DNA from: Armatimonadota bacterium
Lineage (GTDB): Bacteria > Sysuimicrobiota > Sysuimicrobiia > Sysuimicrobiales > Kaftiobacteriaceae
Assembly (NCBI GenBank): GCA_020028535.1
Contig: JAIBHM010000003.1
Location: 1-28,838 of the forward strand
Direction of reading: 5' to 3'
DNA length: 28,838 nt
The translations under genes were made by a program, and so were the position numbers. The first letter of the stretch is position 1. Each line of letters starts with the position of its first letter. Positions 1 to 8,218 of this stretch are shown piece after piece. Under the pieces are notes generated by a model, which saw nothing but the letters and a program-made list of their open reading frames with translations, did not search any database and was not told the DNA's origin.

Positions 1-351
1 GATGTCGCTGCGCCGCAGTTCGAGGTGCGGGAATGTGGCCAGCGCGACCCTGTAGCTCTCAACGGCGGCGTGATTCCCCAGCTGTTGCGGTCGGGCAAGG
101 ACCTCGACCAGCACCAGCGACGACGTGACCGCGGCAAGCCGGCCCTGCTCGATCAAGCGGAACAGCTCTTCGGTCACCGGCATGTACTGCGGGTGCTTGC
201 TCAAATGATAGATGAAACAGATCGTGTCCAGCCCCACACGCCGGTAGTGCGCCAGCGCACGCGCGACGGCAGAAGCCGGTTCGGCCTGCGGCGGCCGGCC
301 CGTTCGTTGATCCCCGTTCTCCCTGGTCCCCTTACGCGCTAACGCTGCCAC
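1..351 (-). CDS. PIN-domain toxin (VapC-like), partial at window start
   Basis: This is a PIN-domain ribonuclease, the toxin of a type II toxin-antitoxin pair, whose 3' end runs off the window; 117 codons are visible. Near residues 41-47 the protein reads GLDTICF, with the first catalytic Asp of PIN nucleases at the end of the first beta strand. The later segment TSSLVLVEVLARP matches the second PIN block, with Glu at the expected acidic position. I place the start at a GTG (351-349) that overlaps the antitoxin stop by 13 nt. An AAGGAG Shine-Dalgarno lies 8 nt upstream, inside the antitoxin gene. That start gives about 38 residues ahead of the PIN core, rich in R, G, P and A, which is unusual. 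A later GTG immediately before GLDT would give a compact PIN but has no visible ribosome site. The pairing with an AbrB-like gene supports the toxin call; the RNA target is unknown. Confidence 0.75.
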   Translation of the reverse strand, partial: MAALARKGTRENGDQRTGRPPQAEPASAVARALAHYRRVGLDTICFIYHLSKHPQYMPVTEELFRLIEQGRLAAVTSSLVLVEVLARPQQLGNHAAVESYRVALATFPHLELRRSDI

Positions 352-578
352 CCTTTGCGCTCCTTAGAAAGATAATCGTCAACATTGACGTCTTTCCAGA
401 CCTCGCGATGCAGGCCGGCCAGGTGGCTGGTATAGCTCTTGGGCTTGGGTAGGAGCAGGATCCCCCGGCGGCTGACTTCGATCAGGAGCTCGTCGCCCTC
501 ATGGAGGTCGAGGCGCTGCCGGACCTTCTTGGGCAGCACAACCTGAAACCGCTTCCCCACCCGCACCGTTCCTGCCAT
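339..578 (-). CDS. AbrB/MazE/SpoVT-family antitoxin
   Basis: This 79-residue protein has the swapped-hairpin DNA-binding fold of the AbrB/MazE/SpoVT family. The diagnostic run is VGKRFQVVLPKKVRQRLDLHEGD at about residues 7-29, here with VVLPKKVR in place of the common ITIPKEVR. The C-terminal half (about residues 45-79, YTSHLAGLHREVWKDVNVDDYL) looks like the extended toxin-binding tail: it carries a Trp followed by an acidic stretch. In the family the protein neutralises the partner PIN nuclease and, as a complex, represses its own promoter. The stop codon lies inside the start region of the toxin gene, consistent with translational coupling. An inverted repeat about 45-70 nt upstream could be its operator. 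Family assignment is secure; the antitoxin role rests on the neighbour. Confidence 0.85.
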   Translation of the reverse strand: MAGTVRVGKRFQVVLPKKVRQRLDLHEGDELLIEVSRRGILLLPKPKSYTSHLAGLHREVWKDVNVDDYLSKERKGWQR

Positions 579-621
579 CGCCGAACCCCCGCCCGAAGGA
601 CGTCAGAAAGTGCTTGGAATT

Positions 622-648
622 TTCAGACAACTGGAGAGGTGGTCTGAA
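622..648. promoter_or_regulatory. Inverted repeat upstream of the antitoxin gene, candidate operator
   Basis: TTCAGAC (622-628) and GTCTGAA (642-648) are exact inverted 7-mers separated by 13 nt. A partial third copy (GTCAGAA, 602-608) lies closer to the antitoxin start. The spacing and position suit a dimeric AbrB-like repressor. Neither flank has a T-run, so a terminator is less likely. The rest of 579-743, between the antitoxin and the prepilin peptidase stop, shows no other feature. Confidence 0.35.
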
Positions 649-743
649 GACTACCACACGGCCAGAACGCCGGCAAGAGACGATAGAAGATGGCGGCAGG
701 CGGAATCCGGCCGAATTCAGCGTCCACAGCCGGTTTCTCACCT

Positions 744-1490
744 CTACCCCACGTACCACGCGATCACGGGCGCAGCGGCGAACCAGGCAATGATCGCGCC
801 CGCTGCCAGTGACGGGCCGAATGGAATTGGGTCCTTCCTGGAGCGGCGGCCGTAAGCGATGAGGTAGACGCCCGCGACGGCCCCCGTGGTGAAGGCAACC
901 AGCAGCGCGAAGGCGATTGCGGGCCAGCCCAGAAACGCGCCCATCATCGCGGCCAGCTTGATGTCCCCGCCCCCCATGCCGCCCCGGCTGATCAACGCTA
1001 TGAGAAGGAAGAACGCCCCCGCTCCGGCGGCGGTCAGCAGCGCGTCAAGAACGCGTCCCTGGGGAACGGCCAGCAGCAAGCCGAGGAGCGTCCCAGGATA
1101 ACTGATCGCGTTGGGCACGATGCGGTGTTCCAGATCCACGAAGAAGATCGGAACCAGCATCAGCACGAACAGCGCGGCGGCGACGAAGTGGATGGTGGGG
1201 CCCTCTCGCAGCCACAGCGCCGTGAGCAGCGCGGCGCTCGTCGCCTCGACGAGAGGATAGCGAGGACTGATCGGCTTCCGGCACGCCCGGCACCGGCCGC
1301 GCAGGAGTATGTAACTAAGGATGGGGATGTTGTCGCGCGGGGCAATCGCCGCCCCGCAGTGTGGACACCGCGACCGCGGTCGGACGAGCGACTCACCACG
1401 AGGAAGCCGGTAGATCACCACGTTCAAGAAGCTGCCAAGCGCCGCGCCGATGACAAACACGACGGAGGCCGCGAACCACCAGGGCGTCAT
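744..1490 (-). CDS. pilD: Prepilin peptidase / N-methyltransferase (PilD/GspO type)
   Basis: This integral-membrane aspartic protease cleaves the leader of type IV prepilins at the Gly-Phe junction and N-methylates the new N-terminus. At 248 residues it is the usual family length. The N-terminal methylase domain contains the zinc tetra-cysteine set C42, C45, C67 and C70 (CPHC and CRAC). The protease domain has the two catalytic aspartates, D119 in VDLEHRIVPN and D176 in GGMGGGDIK, the GxGD signature. Several hydrophobic helices fill the rest. The start ATG overlaps the stop of the transglutaminase gene by 4 nt (ATGA), so it is the last gene of that operon. Its substrates are very likely the two pilins at 20411-21405. 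Placement behind a MoxR/DUF58/transglutaminase set, not beside pilC, is unusual. Confidence 0.95.
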   Translation of the reverse strand: MTPWWFAASVVFVIGAALGSFLNVVIYRLPRGESLVRPRSRCPHCGAAIAPRDNIPILSYILLRGRCRACRKPISPRYPLVEATSAALLTALWLREGPTIHFVAAALFVLMLVPIFFVDLEHRIVPNAISYPGTLLGLLLAVPQGRVLDALLTAAGAGAFFLLIALISRGGMGGGDIKLAAMMGAFLGWPAIAFALLVAFTTGAVAGVYLIAYGRRSRKDPIPFGPSLAAGAIIAWFAAAPVIAWYVG

Positions 1491-3568
1491 TGCCGCCTAC
1501 TCCTGCCGCCGCGCCGGGCTTCCTGCGCCACCCTCGAGGCCGCCTCGCGGAGCGCAGCCGCGTCCACTGTGTCCGCTGCCTCACCTCCATAGCGGACCCG
1601 CTCGAACGCCGCCGTCACACCTTCCGCATCTGTGCGCGCGGGTTCGGGGATTCGCGCCAGAAACTCCCTGGGGGTGGCCGATTGCTCGCGCCTGATGCCT
1701 TCGCGCGCCAGGCGCGCGAGCATCAAGGCATATACTGCGGAGATTGCGTCATAGCGGCTCGAGTGTATTCCGTTGCGCCGCCGCACCAGGACGAGAGACA
1801 GCACGAGCGCCGTCAGCATCCCGGCCAATGAGTTCGTGGGCAGGGGTTCCCCGCGGAACCCGCGGATCGTCGCGCGGCCCACGCCCATCATCCAGCGCGC
1901 GGCGTCCCACAGCAGCCATTGTCCTGCGGGGCGCGATGTCGCCTCTTCCGGCGTCGGGAATCCCGGCGTCGGCTCGAACTCGATCCATCCTGCTCCGGGA
2001 AGATACACTTCGACCCACGCGTGCGCGTCGGAGTTGCGGACGTCATGGTAGCCGGTGAACACATTGTACGTGCCCGGTGTGTATCCGGTGACGAGGCGGG
2101 CGGGGACGCCGGCGGCGCGGAGCAGGACGACCATGGCGCTCGCAAACGCTTCGCATGAACCCTGGAGGGACGCAAACAGGAAGTAGTCGACGGCATCGGC
2201 GCCGCGCGGCAACAACGGCGCCCGCAGATTGTAGGTGTAGTTGCGGATGAGGTGCTGGTTGACGGCGACGGCGCGCGCGTAATCCGACGTCTCGGATGCG
2301 GTAATCGCCAGGGCGAGATCGCGAACGCGGCCGGGGACCGCGGGGAGTTGCAGATACTTTGCGCGGATCGACTCCGGAATGTCGGCGCGCGGGCGCCGGA
2401 GCAGCAGCGGGCCGGGGGCCGGCACGCGGCTGATCACGCTGTAGATGGTCCCGACTTCGAGGCCCACGGGGCTACGCAGACCGGCATAGCCATCGACACC
2501 CAGGCTGCCGGTCGGGACGTACACTTCGAACGGCCGGTACGCGGCGAAGAACACGTTGGGCTGCGTCGCCTCGATGTAAAATGTCTGGATCACCTGCTCC
2601 GATCCGGCGGGCCACGGCTCGTCCGGCCCGAACCGCGGGACGATGCGGGGCTGGTCGGAGGCGTACTCCTGCACGGATTTGTCGGTCATGCGCCAGCCGA
2701 TTCCCGTGTACTCGTCAAACGCGAGCCCGCGCCAGAACGCCGGCCGCGTGGTGCGGACCCGCATGACCACGGTGTCGGCGAGCGTCCCCCGCAGCCGGAG
2801 GTCGACGTATGTGGAGAAACCGATGTAGCCCTCCGGGTTGAATGCCGGAGCAGGCTGCGTGGGATCTTCGCTCAGCGCCCGGTTTGGGTATGCAGGATTG
2901 AGGATCCGCCCGTGGAGCCTCTTCATCAATGTCAGGCGGGGCGAGACGGGAAACCAGCGCACGCGAAGTCCCTGGCCGCGGGGCACCGCAACGAACAGGA
3001 CTGCGCCCAGGACCACAGCAGCAAGGGCAAGCGCGGCCCCCGCCTTCAGCACCGGCCGCAGCGCCACCGGCCCACGTCCTGCCGCGACCATCGCGGCCAT
3101 CGTCGCGGACGCGCCGGCCGCAAAGGGCAGGAGCATGATGCCGAAGGCCGAGTCCCGCGCGTAGACGGCGGCCACCGCCATCAGTACGACGGCGCTCGCC
3201 AGGGAGTACTTGAGATCCTTGCGCGCGGGGAGGTCGAAACTGTGCAGCGCCTGCAGCCAGAGGAACAGGCGCACCAGCGGGATGCGCGGGTCGTATGGGT
3301 TGGCGATCAACGCGGCGAAGAAATCCCGGGCGACGATGAAGATCAGCGCGGTGATCGCGGCCTTGATGAGGATGGTTCTCCGGCGCCGCATCAGATAGCT
3401 GGTCACGAACCCGGCGGCGATCGCTCCCGCGGCCAGGATCGCCTGCGCCGTGAACTCCTCGTGGACGCCGACGGCCGTGACGGCAACGAGCACGGTGCCC
3501 AGCGTGAGCACACGAACCGCGGGCGAGTTTTCGGGCGGCAGCGGACGCAGTTTTAGCCAGCGAGGCAT
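1487..3568 (-). CDS. TgpA-like membrane transglutaminase (DUF3488/DUF4129 type)
   Basis: This 693-residue membrane protein has the TgpA architecture: a cluster of about six N-terminal transmembrane helices (residues 15-195), an extracytoplasmic transglutaminase-like domain, one more helix near 580-597, and a C-terminal DUF4129-like tail. The papain-like core is visible, with Cys472 in GSCEAFASAMVVLLRAAGVPAR and His516 in NSDAHAWVEVYLPGAGW. The third catalytic position falls in WIEFEPTPGFP, where Glu531 stands in place of the more common Asp. The start has an excellent AGGAGG ribosome site about 8 nt upstream, and the gene overlaps the DUF58 gene by 16 nt. The MoxR-DUF58-transglutaminase trio is widely conserved, but its substrate is not established. 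Joint transcription with the prepilin peptidase suggests, without proving, a link to the cell surface or pilus. Confidence 0.88.
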   Translation of the reverse strand: MPRWLKLRPLPPENSPAVRVLTLGTVLVAVTAVGVHEEFTAQAILAAGAIAAGFVTSYLMRRRRTILIKAAITALIFIVARDFFAALIANPYDPRIPLVRLFLWLQALHSFDLPARKDLKYSLASAVVLMAVAAVYARDSAFGIMLLPFAAGASATMAAMVAAGRGPVALRPVLKAGAALALAAVVLGAVLFVAVPRGQGLRVRWFPVSPRLTLMKRLHGRILNPAYPNRALSEDPTQPAPAFNPEGYIGFSTYVDLRLRGTLADTVVMRVRTTRPAFWRGLAFDEYTGIGWRMTDKSVQEYASDQPRIVPRFGPDEPWPAGSEQVIQTFYIEATQPNVFFAAYRPFEVYVPTGSLGVDGYAGLRSPVGLEVGTIYSVISRVPAPGPLLLRRPRADIPESIRAKYLQLPAVPGRVRDLALAITASETSDYARAVAVNQHLIRNYTYNLRAPLLPRGADAVDYFLFASLQGSCEAFASAMVVLLRAAGVPARLVTGYTPGTYNVFTGYHDVRNSDAHAWVEVYLPGAGWIEFEPTPGFPTPEEATSRPAGQWLLWDAARWMMGVGRATIRGFRGEPLPTNSLAGMLTALVLSLVLVRRRNGIHSSRYDAISAVYALMLARLAREGIRREQSATPREFLARIPEPARTDAEGVTAAFERVRYGGEAADTVDAAALREAASRVAQEARRGGRSRRQ

Positions 3569-4659
3569 CGCCCCACCTCCTCGCCTTGACGCAGCACTCG
3601 GACGGGCACGCCCCTGGCGTTGAGCAAGACCGGGCCCCGGGGTGGCGCTCCATCCGTAATGACTGCCACTGCCGGCGTCCCCGCGGCCGCGAGCCGCAGG
3701 ACGGCGTCCACGTCTTCGGTGAAGAAGACGACCGGCGTCCCGGAGGATAGGGATGCGCAGAGATCTGCCAGATTGAGCCGCCCGCTGCGCTGGAGCGAAG
3801 CCAGAATCCGCAGTGTATCCGTCCAGCCTGCCGTCGCAATCTCCGCTCCCGTGTCGCGTTCTAGGAGCAGCCGCACCGCCTGCGCGCGCCGGGTCACATA
3901 GTGCGCCACGGAGGCCGCGGCGCGGACAAGATTCTCGAATCCCTCATCGTCCGATAAGGTCGGGCGCGTATCGATCACGATCGTGGCCTCAGGCTCCACC
4001 TCACGCTCGAACTCGCGCACCACGAGATGTCCGCGACGCGCGGTGCTGCGCCAGTGGATGTGAGCCGGATCATCGCCGTCTCTGAAGTCGCGCACCCCGG
4101 CCACATCTACGCCGGTGCGTGCAGGCCTTAAGAGCGGCGTGAGTTCAACACCCTGGCGGCCGGGGAGCGGGAAGTCTCTGAGCACGTCATACCGTGGAAA
4201 CACAGTCACCGTGGCCGCCGCCGTAACCGTTCGCCTCAGCTGAAAGAGCCCCGTCACGCCCTCGGAGCGAAGCTCGATTGTCTGCGCGCGGTGCACCCCG
4301 CGACGGCGCGCAACTGTCTCGTACCGCGCGGAGGCGCCCTGCCGCCACAGGAATGGCACAAAGACGGCGCCGGCATCGAATCCCGGAACCGCATCGCACA
4401 CGTGGACGAAAAACCGCGGCAGGCGCACGGGGGCGATCAAGAGCACGACGCTGATGCGCTCTCCTTCGAAGACTTCACCCGGCAACGTCCGGGTCACTCG
4501 CAGCGGGCGAGTCGCCAGATACGTGCTGAGCCAGCCGGCGAGCGCAAACCCGATCAGCACCGCGTCAACCGCATACACCCATCCGGCCTGCAGGTTGACG
4601 GCGACGAACAGCAACAGCAGGGTGAGCACGGCGTAAGCGGCCGCGTCGCGGGTCGGCAT
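3553..4659 (-). CDS. DUF58 domain protein
   Basis: This 368-residue protein has two N-terminal transmembrane helices (about residues 6-45) followed by a DUF58 domain, a vWA-like module found beside MoxR ATPases. The family signature is clear: FRDGDDPAHIHWRSTARRG, then LVVREFEREVEPEATIVID. The ATG at 4659 is chosen because it lies 2 nt after the MoxR stop and has GAGG 5 nt upstream. The reading frame stays open further upstream, but that part runs antisense-like through the MoxR gene and encodes Arg/Gly/Pro-rich sequence. Proteins of this kind are thought to act with MoxR chaperone ATPases on membrane or secreted clients; no enzymatic activity is assigned. The downstream transglutaminase completes the usual trio. 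Confidence 0.88.
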   Translation of the reverse strand: MPTRDAAAYAVLTLLLLFVAVNLQAGWVYAVDAVLIGFALAGWLSTYLATRPLRVTRTLPGEVFEGERISVVLLIAPVRLPRFFVHVCDAVPGFDAGAVFVPFLWRQGASARYETVARRRGVHRAQTIELRSEGVTGLFQLRRTVTAAATVTVFPRYDVLRDFPLPGRQGVELTPLLRPARTGVDVAGVRDFRDGDDPAHIHWRSTARRGHLVVREFEREVEPEATIVIDTRPTLSDDEGFENLVRAAASVAHYVTRRAQAVRLLLERDTGAEIATAGWTDTLRILASLQRSGRLNLADLCASLSSGTPVVFFTEDVDAVLRLAAAGTPAVAVITDGAPPRGPVLLNARGVPVRVLRQGEEVGRCLAG

Positions 4660-4661
4660 CG

Positions 4662-5591
4662 CTACCTCGTGATCACAGGCACGGGGACGCTTTCCAGAAC
4701 CTGGTCCACCAATGCGTGCGCGCCTCTGCCACCGCCGGTCGGACCTCGAAGGTCCAACCGGTGGGCGAGCACCGGTTGAGCCAGACGCTTGATGTCGTCG
4801 GGTAGCACAAACTTCCGGCCATGCAGAAATGCCCAGGCCTGGGCCAGCCGGACGATGCCCAGCGATGCCCGCGGACTCGCGCCGAGCACGACGTCCGGGT
4901 GCGACCGCGTCGCGCCCACGACTTCCACGGCGTACGAGAGCAATGAGCGGTCCACAAAAATCTGGCGCACCGCGGCCTGCCATCGCTGAATCTCCGCGGG
5001 GTCGGCCACCGCCTGGATGGTATCGATGGGGTGTCCCCGCTGCTGGCGCGCGATGACCTCGACCTCGTCCGCCGGCGACAGATAACCCAGCGAGGTCGAG
5101 ACGAGAAAGCGGTCGAGCTGGCCCTCGGGGAGCGGATAGGTACCGTGATGCTCCACCGGATTCAGCGTGGCGACAAGAAGGAACGGCTGCGGGAGCGTGT
5201 GGGGCGTTCCCTCGATGGTGACGTGACCCTCGTCCATCGCCTCGAGGAACGCCGCCTGGGTTCGCGGGGTGGCGCGGTTCAGCTCATCCGCCAGCACCAC
5301 GTTGGCAAACAGCGGCCCGGGGATAAAACGAAACTCACCACGGGACGCATCGTAGATCATCCCGCCGGTAATATCTGTGGGCAGCAGATCCGGCGTCGCC
5401 TGGATCCTGCGGAACGTGCCGCCCAGCGACCGCGCCACGGCTCTTCCGAGCATCGTCTTCCCGACCCCCGGCACGTCCTGGAGCAGGGCGTGGCCCCCCG
5501 CAAGCAGCGTGGCGAGCAGCAGATCGACCGTCTCGCGCTTGCCGACGATGACGCGCTCTATGTTGTCCGCGAGTGAGCCCACTGTCTCCAT
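4662..5591 (-). CDS. MoxR-family AAA+ ATPase
   Basis: This AAA+ chaperone-like ATPase is 309 residues, standard for MoxR. Walker A is DVPGVGKT (residues 39-46), Walker B is NVVLADELNR (about 97-106), and sensor 1 follows in LVATLNPVEHHGTYPLPEGQLDRF. The usual C-terminal helical lid with SPRASLGIVRLAQAWAFLHGR is present. MoxR proteins remodel or insert cofactors into partner proteins that often carry vWA domains; the adjacent DUF58 protein is the expected partner. The start codon (METVGSL) overlaps the 3' end of the upstream glycosyltransferase gene by 34 nt, so the trio seems translationally coupled to the glycan operon. Confidence 0.93.
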   Translation of the reverse strand: METVGSLADNIERVIVGKRETVDLLLATLLAGGHALLQDVPGVGKTMLGRAVARSLGGTFRRIQATPDLLPTDITGGMIYDASRGEFRFIPGPLFANVVLADELNRATPRTQAAFLEAMDEGHVTIEGTPHTLPQPFLLVATLNPVEHHGTYPLPEGQLDRFLVSTSLGYLSPADEVEVIARQQRGHPIDTIQAVADPAEIQRWQAAVRQIFVDRSLLSYAVEVVGATRSHPDVVLGASPRASLGIVRLAQAWAFLHGRKFVLPDDIKRLAQPVLAHRLDLRGPTGGGRGAHALVDQVLESVPVPVITR

Positions 5592-6736
5592 GCGTCCTCA
5601 ACGAATTCCGTCATCTGATACTGAAAAGTTTGCATCGAAAACGTCTCCGCATGCCGGCGGATCGTCTCCGGATCGAAACGGCGCCCCTCGAACGCGCGGA
5701 CGCACTCCACCAGGGCCTGCGCGGTCGGCTCGCGGAAGAATAGTCCGCTCACGCCTTCCCGCACGCTCTCGAGCAGCCCGCCTTCAGCGTACGCGATCAC
5801 CGGGCGCCCGCACGCCTGTGCCTCAAGCGAAGTGAGACCGAAGTCCTCGATCCCCGGGAAGATCAGGCCTCGGCACTGCCGGTAGTAGCCGCGCAGCGCT
5901 GCGTCGGAGACTGTGCCGGCGAACCGAATGGTCGGCCCCGCCAACGATCGCAGACGCGGCATCTCGGGACCATCTCCAACAATCACCAGCGGCCTTCCTA
6001 ACCTGTTGAATGCCTCAATGGCCAGGTCTACGCGCTTGTAGGGCACGAGCCGGCTCACGAGCAGGAAGAACGCGCCTCCGTCCGTGGCGGCCCCGCCGTC
6101 GGCCGGCGTGAAGAACCCGACATCGACCGGAGGGTGGATCACCGCGGCCGCCCGCTGATAGTAGGCGCGGATGCGGCCGGCCACGAAGTCCGAGTTGGCG
6201 ACAAAGTAATGCACGCCGCGCGCCGTCCTGACGTCCCACCGGCGGAGCAGTGAGAGCGCCGCGCCCGCGAACGGCCTCGCCGCGGCGGGAAGGGCCCCCA
6301 GGTACTCGCCGCGCCTGTCCCACGCGTACCGCATCGGGGTGTGACAGTAGCAGATGTGAAGCGCGCCGTCCCTCACCCGTACCCCTTTTGCGCACGCATG
6401 GCTGCTGCTGATCACGATGTCGTATCCGCGCAGATCGAATGAACGGAGGGCAAGGGGCATCACCGGGACGAGCCAGCGGTGGCGCGCCGCTGCGCCTGGA
6501 ATACGCTGCAGCCACGAGGGCCGCACCTCCATCAGGCGGAAGGAGTCCGGAAGGCGCCCGGGAGTGTAGAGCGTCGTGTACACGGGAGCGCGTGGGAAGA
6601 GGTCGTGCAGGGCAAGCAGCACCCGGTCTGCGCCGCCGAGCGTGATCAGCCAGTCGTGGACGAGGGCGACGTTGAGCTCACGAAGTCGCGCCACTCTGGC
6701 CTGAAGTGTGTCCGTGCGTTCGTGAACCTGTCTCAT
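5558..6736 (-). CDS. GT4-family glycosyltransferase
   Basis: This 392-residue GT-B glycosyltransferase belongs to the GT4 group. After a short N-terminal extension the Rossmann strand reads NVALVHDWLITLGGADRVL, with the usual Gly-Gly acceptor-side loop. CYCHTPMRYAWD (near residue 130) is characteristic of mannosyltransferase-like enzymes from O-antigen and exopolysaccharide clusters. The nucleotide-sugar domain carries VSRLVPYKRVDLAIEAF and the E-x7-E element in IEDFGLTSLEAQACGRPVIA. The start at 6736 is supported by GAGGG a few nt upstream; no ATG lies closer to the conserved core. It probably adds a sugar to the lipid-linked intermediate initiated by the phosphosugar transferase encoded just upstream. 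Donor and linkage cannot be read from the sequence. Confidence 0.88.
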   Translation of the reverse strand: MRQVHERTDTLQARVARLRELNVALVHDWLITLGGADRVLLALHDLFPRAPVYTTLYTPGRLPDSFRLMEVRPSWLQRIPGAAARHRWLVPVMPLALRSFDLRGYDIVISSSHACAKGVRVRDGALHICYCHTPMRYAWDRRGEYLGALPAAARPFAGAALSLLRRWDVRTARGVHYFVANSDFVAGRIRAYYQRAAAVIHPPVDVGFFTPADGGAATDGGAFFLLVSRLVPYKRVDLAIEAFNRLGRPLVIVGDGPEMPRLRSLAGPTIRFAGTVSDAALRGYYRQCRGLIFPGIEDFGLTSLEAQACGRPVIAYAEGGLLESVREGVSGLFFREPTAQALVECVRAFEGRRFDPETIRRHAETFSMQTFQYQMTEFVEDAWRQWAHSRTT

Positions 6737-6789
6737 CGTCCCTCAGGGAATGCGTTGCGCTCGAAACCGCCCCCGCGACCCCGGCGCCG

Positions 6790-8217
6790 TCAGTAGGCGC
6801 CGCGGCCCGCGATAACCGACGGCAGCGTGCGCAGCAGGATCTGCAGATCCAGTCCAAGCGACCAGTGATCGATGTAATACATGTCCAAGCGCACCCGCTG
6901 CGCGTAGTCCGGCTCGTGATGGCGCGCCACCTGCCACAATCCTGTCAGGCCGGGCTTCATACACAGCAGCCGGCGCTCCCACGGCCCGTACTTCGCCAGC
7001 TCCTCTTCCACGATCGGCCGCGGTCCCACCAGGCTCATGTCGCCCTTGAGGACGTTCAGCAACTGCGGAAATTCATCGACGCTGGATTGACGCAGCCACC
7101 GACCGACGCGGGTCACGCGCGGATCGTCGGGAAGCTTGTAGGCCCGCTCGAAGCGCCGGCGCAGCCGCTCATTCTCGACGAGCTGTGCATCCGCGCCCGG
7201 CACCATCGTGCGGAACTTCCACGCGTCGAAGGGCACACCGCCTTTGCCGATGCGGCGATGCCGGTAGATGACCGGGCCGGGACTGTCGATCAGGATCGCG
7301 ATCGCGACGACCGCGAGTACCGGCGCCACGAGCATCAGGCCGATCAGCGCTCCGAGTATGTCGACCGCGTCCTTCATGCGCTGGCCCCAGCCGCCGAGCG
7401 GGCTGGCCTGCAGCGTCAGCAGCGGCACCCGGCCCACGACTTCCACCGCCGCGCCCGTCACCGCGAGCGTGTAAAGATCCGGCACCACCGCGAACGGGAC
7501 GCCTGCCTCCTGGCACAGAGCGGCGACACGCATCGTCTCGTCACGCGACTCCGGCGGCTGGGCGATGATCACGCGGTGCGCGCCGAACCGCCGTACCGCT
7601 CGCAGCACGTCCCCGGGTACGCCTGCAATGAGCAGTCCTTCCACCTCGCCCTGCCCTCGTTCGTCCAGGAATGCGACCGCCTGCTGGCCCAGGCCCGGCT
7701 GGGCACGCAATGTCTGCAGGAGGGCCACGCCTTCCGCGCCCGCGCCTACGATTAGGACGCGGCGGACGTCGATGCCGCGTGCGTGGACCACCCGCAACGC
7801 AAAGCGCAGCGTGCCGCGCCCCGCAAGCACCAGCGCTGCACTGATGGCCCACACGAGCAGCATCCACAACCGTGAGTACGAGAAGTCTCGGTAGAAGAAC
7901 GACCCGGCCAGCAGCGCCATCATGCCCACCGACACGGCGCTGGTGACCTTCAACGCTTCGTCGAAGAACGACTGGATTTGCTCCCGGTACAACCCGCAGG
8001 CGGCGAAGATCAGAAGCCAGGCCGGCAGCAGGGGCGTGAGGATGACGAAGTAGGGGGCGACGGGCGGCTCGTCAAACGCCGGGATGATCTGCCAGTAGAA
8101 CCGCAGCAGGTACGCCAGCACAAATGCCGTGGCGATCATGCTCGCGTCGAGCACGATTCCCAGCAGCACGCGTAATTGACGGCGGCGGCTCTCGGTCAGC
8201 ATGACCCGTCCACACAC
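6790..8217 (-). CDS. Undecaprenyl-phosphate sugar phosphotransferase (WbaP/WcaJ type)
   Basis: This polyprenol-phosphate hexose-1-phosphate transferase is the enzyme that starts a repeat unit on undecaprenyl phosphate. The 475 residues show four N-terminal transmembrane helices (about 18-135), a Rossmann-like CoA-binding-type domain (RRVLIVGAGAEGVALLQ, about 152-250), a fifth hydrophobic segment (DILGALIGLMLVAPVLAVVA), and the C-terminal bacterial sugar transferase domain. The latter contains FDAWKFRTM, SVDEFPQLLNVLKGDMSLVGPRP and GLTGLWQV. A GTG start at 8217 is preferred because GGAGG lies 8 nt upstream; an ATG six codons in is the alternative. It begins 1 nt after the preceding glycosyltransferase stop. 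Glucose, galactose or an amino sugar are all possible donors. Its presence indicates a Wzx/Wzy-type route for the surface glycan. Confidence 0.92.
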   Translation of the reverse strand: MCGRVMLTESRRRQLRVLLGIVLDASMIATAFVLAYLLRFYWQIIPAFDEPPVAPYFVILTPLLPAWLLIFAACGLYREQIQSFFDEALKVTSAVSVGMMALLAGSFFYRDFSYSRLWMLLVWAISAALVLAGRGTLRFALRVVHARGIDVRRVLIVGAGAEGVALLQTLRAQPGLGQQAVAFLDERGQGEVEGLLIAGVPGDVLRAVRRFGAHRVIIAQPPESRDETMRVAALCQEAGVPFAVVPDLYTLAVTGAAVEVVGRVPLLTLQASPLGGWGQRMKDAVDILGALIGLMLVAPVLAVVAIAILIDSPGPVIYRHRRIGKGGVPFDAWKFRTMVPGADAQLVENERLRRRFERAYKLPDDPRVTRVGRWLRQSSVDEFPQLLNVLKGDMSLVGPRPIVEEELAKYGPWERRLLCMKPGLTGLWQVARHHEPDYAQRVRLDMYYIDHWSLGLDLQILLRTLPSVIAGRGAY

Positions 8218-8218
8218 C

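Noticed and set aside
25..342. 105-codon plus-strand frame at the window start
   Set aside because: The opposite strand encodes a recognisable PIN domain with GLDT and a strong ribosome site.
2252..3556. 434-codon plus-strand open frame
   Set aside because: It is antisense to the transglutaminase gene, and its translation is rich in R, G, H, D and Q with no domain. This is typical of frames opposite high-GC genes.
3553..4983. Longer start for the DUF58 protein (476 codons)
   Set aside because: The extra 108 codons lie within the MoxR gene in another frame and encode Arg/Gly-rich sequence; ATG 4659 has a ribosome site and directly follows the MoxR stop.
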